A stretch of 64,000 bases of DNA from Ridgeia piscesae (Eukaryota > Annelida > Polychaeta > Sabellida > Siboglinidae). Position numbers and translations under genes: made by a program. Positions 51,486-64,000 of the stretch are shown here, one piece after another. The notes beneath the pieces are model-generated. The model was given only the letters and a program-made list of their open reading frames with translations. It had not been told where the DNA came from and did not search any database. Location: positions 81,001 to 145,000 of the forward strand of contig JAODUO010000073.1 in NCBI GenBank assembly GCA_025642075.2. Direction: 5' to 3'. Every line of letters begins with the position of its first letter. Within the stretch, counting starts at the first letter, position 1.

Positions 51486-51795
51486 GTCCCCTTATGAAAT
51501 ATGTCTTTTTGTAACATACTCTTGCATCAGAACCTCCTACGACGTTGAACTGTGCACATAACGTGAATAATCCCATCCAGTAAAGGGTTAATATGTAATT
51601 CGAAGTTAATTGTCATATTTCACCTGCAGAAATATCGAACAACTTGTACGCTTTCAATTTCCTGTGCCAAAGTAAAATATCGCTACAATAAATGGCCACA
51701 CCCTCAGTGAACCTCGCTGACTTGATTGATTTAAAGCTTACTGTGAAACCTGGCGTTTTAGGCGTGATATTGGCGGTGACTTGGAAGATACCTAC

Positions 51796-52071
<276 letters not shown>

Positions 52072-53770
52072 AATGAGTTGTCAATTTATATTCCTAAGAA
52101 AGATAACTCGGTCCCACAGTATGACACTAATAATTGTCTAAGACGGGCATGGATAACACGCATCCGAGTAGATCTGCGCACTGACTAATATATGCAATTC
52201 GCATTAATACGAAATTAATCCTGGGTGAATTCCGGTATGTTCCAATGTCGGGCGGTGAGCTTGTTGTGCGCGTTAAAATCGTCATGGCGACCAGTGCTAT
52301 TTGTAAGACGTTGTAACGGGTTGGCGTTGCCTGGATGCTTCCGCGGAAGTCCAGATGGTGCTCCGGTCAAGAAATGATGTGCAATGAAAACTGGTTTTGG
52401 TAGTAACAAAGAATGGACACCGCGCTATGAATTAAAAACAACCTTGCTTATGTACGATGTCGGAAAAGAGAACAGGCTTAGTTACCCAATAGTTCCGCTA
52501 CATGTGTATAAATTACGCAATTGGTTAATTCACTGCTAACTGCAGAACGAAAATATATTGTTCCGGCAGTTGTGCGTTTCTGATGGCTTCGAACGAATCG
52601 CAAGCACACACGCACTACATCGTTCGGACTGATACATGGAGGCGAGCGTGAAAAGGTTTCGCGACGATAAACAAGAACAGCGTGTTCCTCGCCGCCGCTA
52701 ATGGCGCACACCTGGAGGGTGTTTTGAAAAACCGGAAGTGCAAAAATAGCAATAAGAAGACAGAGGACGGGTTGTTTGCAGACTTTGTTTTAATAATTAA
52801 GCACGTATCTGCACACGTTCGTCGCCACACTCTCGCCGTCTCTACCCGCCGCACGGCTGCGCGAGGCGGCTTCCCGCGCGAGACACTTAGTGTCGTCTGC
52901 TTCCGGCATCTTCGATGTATAATTTAAGAAGATTTAACAAGATTGCCATCCAAAGCAGCATGTTCCAGATGGCGAGTAGGCATAAAAGACATTGGTTTAT
53001 TTTTAGTGAAACAGTTGTTCAGGGATGTTACGGTCGCCTCTGTCAGATATGTTTCAGCGATAAACGTTTTTAAATTGACACGGTCTATTCCTTTGCAATG
53101 GAGTCATCCTTTCGAGAGTGTGGAGGCGGTGATATTAGACGAAGACACTTGGTATATTGCCAATAAAATGACAGTAGGCCTATAAAGTAGGCCTATAAAG
53201 TACTTTACTTTTCTCACTTGCACTCATCAACGCTGTTGATTGTTGTAACCAGGCGACAACAAAAAGCAATTCTGTGAACTTCCGGTTTAGCCATTAGCTG
53301 TCATTGGTTCTACTCGGTATACACGCAGAAGGGACTGTACTAGACATGCACAGAACACGTTTCGTTAGGGGTCTGAATGAGAGCTACGTATTTACCAAAA
53401 TTGGCCTCGAATAAATGGATATGGTCATGCTTTATCAGCCCGCAACAAATGCATTCATACGCAGATGGAAAACCAATCATTTTCTATTCCGCCTCTCGCT
53501 GTATTCACCGCATATTTACTGACAATTAATGCGCCTGACCCAGTTCCACACTTGAACTAACCCAACACGCTCGACCACAGCTTCTTGATTAAAACGTACG
53601 TCTTTACGACACACACTGCAACTGTTCCATGTGCAATGAAGGACTCTACGTGTAGGATTCATGCATCCATTGTAAGCACTGCTATATGTCGTCTCTGTGT
53701 CTGGTTTGTGTACCGTATGTACGGGACTTGTTAACAAAATGTTGCTTGACACAAATGTGTATGTGGTGTG
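52072..53770. other. Unique DNA, no recognised gene
   Basis: Short open frames only (up to 81 codons). 52620-52910 is comparatively GC-rich. Nothing was identified. Confidence 0.4.
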
Positions 53771-53905
53771 TGCGTTCGTGCGTGCGTGCGTGCGTGCGTG
53801 CGTGTGTGTGTGAGGGTGAATGAGTGAGTGGTGAGTGAGTGAGTGAGTGAGTGAGTGAGTGAGTGGGTGGGTGAGTGAGTGGGTGGGTGAGTGGGTGGGT
53901 GGGTG
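53771..53905. repeat. (GCGT)n then (GAGT)n tetranucleotides
   Basis: GCGT tetramers pass through GT repeats into GAGT/GGGT tetramers. Confidence 0.95.
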
Positions 53906-54310
53906 TGAGTGTGCATGTGTGTTAACGGCTGCCTGCAATAGGGCTTGCATCTAGGGGGACACATTTTAAGAAATTCATTCCCTGTTGGTCAGGGGTTCTT
54001 GACGTCATGGGATTTGTCACTGACGTCAGGCAGACGTACTTCGATTATTCTTAACATTACGCGCATTTTCTGCGATTGCTATTTCTACCAAATAAGGACG
54101 CTTACGTAATTTGTGTTATACTACGAAAGTCTTCGGGGCATAGTTCTTCAGCGTCGGAGTCTGGAGAGCGGAAAGTGGGCATTTTTACTAATAAAATCAA
54201 CCTAATGCGATTTCGACTGTACGAATGTGACGTGCGCGTTGTTGGAATATCAAATATTTCCCCCACCAATCCATTAAAATCGCCTGCACACGCTATCACA
54301 AGCATTCACG

Positions 54311-55587
<1,277 letters not shown>

Positions 55588-55729
55588 AACCAGAAACATG
55601 GTCTCCGGCTCATGAAATATTTATATCATGGGGACTGTATTTGTTATTAATATTCCCATAGAAACAAAACTAAACATGACACTGTGATTAAGACAAAGTT
55701 TAATTTTAAAATGGTCGTGTCCATGACGT

Positions 55730-55767
<38 letters not shown>

Positions 55768-55874
55768 TGTTGTTGTAGTAGTAGTAGTAGTAATAGTAGT
55801 AGTAGTAGTAGTAGTGGTAGTGGTAGTGGTAGTGGTAGTAGTAGTAGTAGTAGTAGTAGAGAGTAGTAGTAGTT

Positions 55875-55952
<78 letters not shown>

Positions 55953-56208
55953 TAGAGTAGATATCACCGATGGTAGTAGAACAGAAACATGGCTAGCTAT
56001 GAATATTAGTATAGGAGTATTTGTTATAATATTCCATAGAAACAAAATAAACAGAATGTATAAGAAAAGTAATGTAAAGGGCGTGTCCATGAGTGTAGTA
56101 GTAGTAATAGTATAGTAGTAGTAGTAGTAGTAGTAGTAGTGTTGTTGTTGTAGTAGTAGTAAGTAGTAATAGTAGTAGTAGTAGTAGTAGTGGTAGTGGT
56201 AGTGGTAG

Positions 56209-56277
<69 letters not shown>

Positions 56278-56278
56278 A

Positions 56279-56331
<53 letters not shown>

Positions 56332-56353
56332 ATAGTAGTAGTAGTAGTAGTAA

Positions 56354-56398
<45 letters not shown>

Positions 56399-56424
56399 AA
56401 GTAGTATAGTAGTAGTAGTAATAA

Positions 56425-56482
<58 letters not shown>

Positions 56483-56537
56483 TGTAGTAGTAGTAGTAGT
56501 AGTAGTAGTAATAGTAGTAGTAGTAGTAGTAGTAGTG

Positions 56538-56610
<73 letters not shown>

Positions 56611-56652
56611 AAGTAATAGAAGTAGCAGTAGCAGTAGCGGAAGCAGCAGTAC
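55588..56652. repeat. (AGT)n locus in two copies with duplicated flank
   Basis: Flank 55588-55726 leads into (AGT)n 55727-55949. A shortened copy of the same flank (55977-56095) leads into a second (AGT)n of about 550 bp. The second flank differs mainly by missing bases. Poly-Ser, poly-Val, poly-Thr and poly-Leu frames are artefacts. Confidence 0.9.
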
Positions 56653-58581
<1,929 letters not shown>

Positions 58582-59867
58582 GTAAATATTATATGCAACC
58601 TGTATGTACAGCATCGAGGGAATAGTATATAATAATTGATAGATATGGACATACAGGACACACGACTGTTTATATGTACACCTTTGTGTTGACCTCGTGA
58701 CGTCAAATCTGACAAACTTTGACATGACACACTTGACATACTAGGCAATCTTCACTAAACATCCTTTAAATGTGATCTTAAAACGACCACACCGAATGGG
58801 TCTTTAACCCAAAGTTGGTCCACTGCCTCGTTTCTCTGCTAAGCAACAATAATTGTTGTGATTATAATTTCAAGTAGTGTTGTGGCTGTTTTGCGGAGTC
58901 TTTAAAATAGGTATTAAACAAAAAATACGAAATAGGTGTTTCATATTGCATTGCACCTCCTGTGACATAAACGCACACATGCACCTTCAGATATTTCTCA
59001 CGATAATCCGGATCATTATAGAAACATATTTAGTATCAGTAAAGTAAAAGTTTCAGTACAAGTACTAAGGAAACTTGCAAGTATTCATTTCAATCCCGCG
59101 TTGAACCAACGTTCCTTAATAAAATTTGCAAAACGCGTCGTTTCCAGTGTGACTATGCGACCTGTGTCACTTCGGCCCGGAAGTAAACACTGAGGTGCAG
59201 ATCAATTGTCTTGGAACTCAATATTAGACTAGTGATCACATGACGGAATCGGCACTGGACCAGCGTCAGTATGCAGCTGATCCCGTGCAAAAATGCCATC
59301 GGTCATCTTCTGGCCAAGTCGTTCCTGCAAAGGTCGCGTACTGCCAGTGACCACCTGATGGTTCAGAAACACAACATCAACGATGTCAAGTCACGAACAT
59401 TGGCAGCCATTGTGATAAACGGATATTGCCCACGTACGCATATCCATAACATCCGACCTAGCCGACAGTTTCCGACTATCGGATGCCCATTTTCGCCCGG
59501 CTGAAATATCTCGTTACGATACGTGTGATTTATAATCCCTCTCCATCCGTGCCCAGGGACACGTTGCGGTGGCTGGCTGTGCGGTGTGGTGTGGCTGAGC
59601 GGTCGGCGCGACCTGCTCAGGTAGTGGGTCGCGGCAGTGCGTCATCCGGCGGCCACACCTGTAGCGTGTCTAGTCGTAGCCGCCGTGGATGGAGCCTGGT
59701 GACGGGTTCGTAGTCGTTGTCTCTGTCGCTCGAATATTTACGACGTAGCACGCCACTTGTGTCTTTATGACAGCGCGCGTGCACGACAACGGCCAACGTG
59801 GTCGCCATGCGTGCGTGCGAGCACATATAGAGTGACGCATGCATGCATGCACACCGAGATGCGCACG
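58582..59867. other. Unique DNA, no recognised gene
   Basis: 59560-59720 is GC-rich and open on both strands for 70-100 codons, but nothing familiar is encoded. Confidence 0.4.
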
Positions 59868-59956
59868 CGCGTGCACACACACACACACACACACACGCGC
59901 GCGCGCGCACACACACTCTCTCTCTCTCTCTATTTCTGTCTCTCTATCTATCTATC

Positions 59957-60038
<82 letters not shown>

Positions 60039-60236
60039 CGGTCTATCTGTCTATCTGTCTATCTGTTTATCTGTCTATCTGTCTATCTGTCTATCTGTCT
60101 ATCTATCTGTCTATCTGTCTATCTGTCTATCTGTCTATCTGTCTATCTGTCTATCTGTCTATCTATTTGTCTATCTGTCTGTCTGTCTGTCTGTCTGTCT
60201 GCTGTCTGTCTGTCTGTCTGTCTGTCTCTCGCGCGT
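59868..60236. repeat. Compound: (CA)n, (CG)n, (CT)n, (TA)n, (CTAT/CTGT)n
   Basis: Five microsatellite types lie head to tail. About 75 bp of (TA)n and about 190 bp of CTGT/CTAT tetramers are the largest blocks. Confidence 0.97.
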
Positions 60237-61389
60237 GCGTATGCGCGTGCGTTTGTGCGCGGGTGTGTGACTGCATGCAAGCGTGCGTGCGTGCGTGCGT
60301 GCGTGCACGCGTGACTGCGTGCCTGTGTACACGAGTCCTGTCTCCGTGCCGTGAAGTGCTACTCCGCCTGCTGCAGCGCTTCACAGCAGGTTTGGTTGGA
60401 GGACATGTTTGAGTCATTGGGACACACCAAACCACTTGTCGCCCAGTCAACGTGTTGACCCTATATAATAGTATATAGTTCAACCATTTATTACGTTGAA
60501 CCTTTTATTACGCCTGGAATGTATATCAACATTAGCATATATTTTAAATAAAGAGTAGAAATGTCACTGTTTTCAAAATAAATCTATAATGTGCCCCTAA
60601 CGCTGACAACTTGGTAAACCAGGTATGTGTAACTGTTCCCAGAAACAATCAGTTGATAACTGCAATTCTGCATCCGTGACAAATGTTTACGCGCTTGGGG
60701 AAGAAAGGCGCTTAAAATTTATAATATGTGCACGGAAAATGGTGTGACGTGTATGACGTGTATGACGTGTATGACGTGTATGACGGCAGTTAGTTTCGCA
60801 CGACCAGTAATTGTTCTTGAAGAACTAAACTCAGTTCATAAACCCTCCCACACCTTCAAGCCAATGTTCGATGCTTCCAACAATGAAACAAAAAGATATC
60901 ACAAACCCGATTACACATCTGCGACATAGCATTCTTCAGTTGAAATCGTTAACATGTTATTTGCTTTGATTTTATTCGTATGTATTTTAACGAATTGCAA
61001 TAAATTTGATTTACAAATTTGAAAATAAATCACCCAACCACGCTCTTTTTACCATTCACTAATTGCATTGTACCATGCTGGATGTATAGGATGATAAACT
61101 TTGGAGACAAGAGCGGTTTTGAAAATTGTTCACACCTTCAAACAATACGTATTTTAGCCCTAAGCATACCCATCAGAATGACGTCGCGATGACGTGATTT
61201 CAAAACGTTCACACATACATTTCTCATTTACTGGTAACTGCGCAGGTACACTTTCGGTGTACTAGTTATGCATTTGCTTTCGTGTATTTTTAGTTATATT
61301 AACACTGCGTCCTGTTATAAATGTCTCGCACAGGTTTTCGTATATGTTATTCAAGTCTGTCTCAGCATCGACTTGCGCCTGAAGGAACG
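60237..61389. other. Unique DNA with small repeats
   Basis: Five copies of a 9-bp unit (TGACGTGTA) at about 60745-60785. No gene is recognised. Confidence 0.45.
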
Positions 61390-62714
61390 GTGACAATGGA
61401 TGGCTATCAGAAAGTGACAATGGATGGCTATCAGGAAGTGACAATGGATGGCTATCAGAAAGTGACAATGGATGGCTATCAGAAAGTGACAATGGATGGC
61501 TAGCAGAAAGTGACAATGGATGGCTATCAGAAAGTGACAATGGATGGCTATCAGGAAGTGACAATGGATGGCTATCAGGAAGTGACAATGGATGGCTATC
61601 AGGAAGTGACAATGGATGGCTATCAGGAAGTGACAATGGATGGCTATCAGGAAGTGACAATGGATGGCTATCAGGAAGTGACAATGGATGGCTATCAGGA
61701 AGTGACAACTGGATGGCTATCAGGAAGTGACAATGGATGGCTATCAGGAAGTGACAATGGATGGCTATCAGGAAGTGACAACAGATGGCTATCAGGAAGT
61801 GACAACAGATGGCTATCAGGAAGTGACAATGGATGGCTATCAGGAAGTGACAACAGATGGCTATCAGGAAGTGACAATGGATGGCTATCAGGAAGTGACA
61901 ACGGATGGCTATCAGGAAGTGACAATGGATGGCTATCAGGAAGTGACAATGGATGGCTATCAGGAAGTGACAACAGATGGCTATCAGGAAGTGACAATGG
62001 ATGGCTATCAGGAAGTGACAATGGATGGCTATCAGAAAGTGACAATGGATGGCTATCAGAAAGTGACAATGGATGGCTATCAGAAAGTGACAATGGATGG
62101 CTATCAGAAAGTGACAATGGATGGCTATCAGAAAGTGATAATGGATGGCTATCAGAAAGTGACAATGGATGGCTATCAGAAAGTGATAATGGATGGCTAT
62201 CAGAAAGTGATAATGGATGGCTATCAGAAAGTGACAATGGATGGCTATCAGAAAGTGACAATGGATGGCTATCAGAAAGTGACAATGGATGGCTATCAGA
62301 AAGTGACAATGGATGGCTATCAGAAAGTGACAATGGATGGCTATCAGAAAGTGACAATGGATGGCTATCAGAAAGTGATAATGGATGGCTATCAGAAAGT
62401 GACAATGGATGGCTATCAGAAAGTGATAATGGATGGCTATCAGAAAGTGACAAGAGATGGCTATCAGGAAGTGACAATGGATGGCTATCAGAAAGTGACA
62501 AGAGATGGCTATCAGAAAGTGATAATGGATGGCTATCAGAAAGTGACAAGAGATGGCTATCAGAAAGTGATAATGGATGGCTATCAGAAAGTGACAAGAG
62601 ATGGCTATCAGAAAGTGATAATGGATGGCTATCAGAAAGTGACAAGAGATGGCTATCAGAAAGTGATAATGGATGGCTGTCAGAAAGTGATAATGGATGG
62701 CTGTCAGATAGCTG
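61390..62714. repeat. 24-bp array, about 55 copies
   Basis: The unit GTGACAATGGATGGCTATCA plus GAAA (or GGAA) repeats for 1.3 kb. Variants (GATAATGG, GACAACAG, GACAAGAG) occur in blocks; GACAAGAG and GATAATGG alternate from about 62450 to 62660, suggesting a 48-bp dimer. A one-base insertion at about 61708 (acaacTggat) shifts the frame. Because 24 is a multiple of three, open frames of 337-516 codons exist on both strands; they are repeat artefacts. Confidence 0.96.
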
Positions 62715-63292
62715 ACGTTTGTTTGTTGCACATCGGTTGAGATGCGTTGGCCTATGGTCCTATGTGTGTCGTCGAGCAATGCCAAACGTCTAGGCCACTG
62801 CCACCGAGGCAAGTCCGCTTTTATTACCCATATACAACAATAGCGCCTCCTACATAGTAGAATATCTGGTGATAAGTATAGCTATAATCGTATAAATTTA
62901 GTAACTTGACATTTTCGTTCAGCCGCATTAGTTTACTTGCCTATTTTACTGCCCTGCCAAACTGGTCAGAATACGACGCTATTTCCTCCGGCGGTCAGAG
63001 CGCTCGATCTCCCGGCCGTCATCCGATAATGCGCTGACGCCGGCTGTTGCGGTCGATTACGTAAAGCAGCTATTTTAATGTCCGCGGAACGAGTTCAAAG
63101 CCGAAAGGTAGTTCAGACCCGGAGAGTTATTAGCCGTTTGACCGGTAGACGGACAGGCGGCAGAGACCACCGGCAAATGAAGAACCACAGCGTATGCCGT
63201 CGGACGTATAAAGAAAACCATCAACAGATTAATTTGACACTGAAAGTGACTCAGGTACACACGTTGGCTGTGCAGACAGCGGTGGTCATGAG
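62715..63292. other. Unique DNA, no recognised gene
   Basis: Nothing recognised apart from short chance open frames. Confidence 0.4.
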
Positions 63293-63370
63293 TACAGTCG
63301 TGTGTACAGTTGTGTGTACAGTCGTGTGTACAGTTGTGTGTACAGTCGTGTGTACAGTTGTGTGTACAGA
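63293..63370. repeat. 12-bp repeat, about 6 copies
   Basis: The unit GTGTGTACAGTC (or GTTG) is repeated about six times. The frames VCTVVCT and VYSCVYS are artefacts. Confidence 0.93.
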
Positions 63371-64000
63371 TGGTTGTACCTGGCGTATCCTGCTCCTGTT
63401 GCGTGCGGAGGGAATCTAGGGACGGAAGGAAGGAAGGGGATACGCTTCCTGGGGATACAAGTACACGTATTAAAAATCGGTTCCATCACAAACGCTAACC
63501 AACGCTAGTGTATTTAATTGATTTTCTTGGCCTTGAGCCAAGTTTTTTATGCTGTTCTGTTATTCGTAATTATTCCACGCCGCGTCCGTCCGCAAGTTCA
63601 AACACGTGACTGAGATATATATATTGTAAATAATCAATATTATTATTATTCAATACACAAACTCGTTCAGTCTCCTGTAAATCTCCTTGTTTCTATGTTA
63701 GCTCAACCACTCTTTCTGACGTAGACGTTTTTCGTACCTACTATCGATGTTCTGGAATCGGTCAAGCTATCCTATTAATACAATCCTATTAATACAATCC
63801 TATTAATACAATCCTATTAATACAATCACCATACACCTGTAGTGTCCATAACAGCTATACGATATATTCTAAATGAGGCCAAACTTTTCTTAATTAAGCC
63901 GAATATGTTGTTGAACTGAGAAATCGCCATCAGCAAGTAAGCGTATCTTTCCGCAATATTCGAAAACGAAACTCCTGTCCCAACGATCGAATCGATACTT
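63371..64000. other. Unique DNA with a 14-bp repeat
   Basis: Four copies of CCTATTAATACAAT at about 63772-63828. The rest is unique AT-rich sequence to the window end. Confidence 0.6.

Noticed and set aside
61262..62812. 516-codon - strand frame (HFLIAIHC repeats), hydrophobic, membrane-like.
   Set aside because: Product of the 24-bp array; no domain outside the repeat and a matching open frame on the + strand.

Overview
This is eukaryotic, animal nuclear DNA. It has spliced exons with GT-AG junctions, decayed non-LTR retrotransposons, tRNA-derived SINEs and a very large load of tandem repeats. The abundance of long (CA)n, (TA)n, (GCGT)n and (AGT)n tracts and of the repeat families suggests a marine invertebrate, perhaps a mollusc or another lophotrochozoan, but nothing in the window fixes the phylum. 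No CRISPR array, bacterial operon, virus or rRNA gene is visible.

Only two genes are securely recognisable. On the + strand, 5366-5483 is the last coding exon of tubulin-folding cofactor B (TBCB), the end of its CAP-Gly domain. All sequence to its left looks like one large intron holding a 58-bp satellite, a dead LINE and a (TA)n tract. On the - strand, three exons (18433-18641, 15755-16035, 14444-14852) encode most of a two-pore-domain K+ channel of the THIK type (KCNK12/KCNK13). They run from the first selectivity filter through M2, M3, P2 and M4 to the C-terminus, and the splice phases agree at every junction. The first coding exon (N-terminus, M1, first pore helix) was not found. It may lie beyond the right edge, which would make most of the window its first intron or 5' flank. 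The two genes are convergent, about 9 kb apart.

The rest is repeat-dominated. Main arrays: 58-bp satellite (1-1748), 28-31-bp minisatellite just after the TBCB stop (5503-5880), 31-bp array with a CRE palindrome in most units (20356-21930), 15-bp and 40-bp arrays (22782-24340), 23-bp array with hypoxia-element-like cores (32978-33437), a 3.4-kb 27-bp array with higher-order repeats of 732 and 648 bp (34328-37745), and a 24-bp array (61390-62714). Because several unit lengths are multiples of three, these arrays give long false open frames on both strands, up to 1120 codons. Mobile-element remnants include four non-LTR pieces (2680-3880, 6012-6230, 17465-18047, 40027-40510), at least three copies of one SINE family around the 22-25 kb arrays, a probable Tc1/mariner piece at 46190-46480, a foldback element at 10693-10896 and a dispersed (TA)n plus 33-bp-repeat element at 13070 and 43938.

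The most interesting signals are regulatory-looking satellites: about forty consensus CRE palindromes at exact 31-bp spacing inside or upstream of the channel gene, with degenerate older units on both sides, and twenty TACGTG...CACAG units at 33 kb. No wholly new multi-gene system is supported by the sequence.
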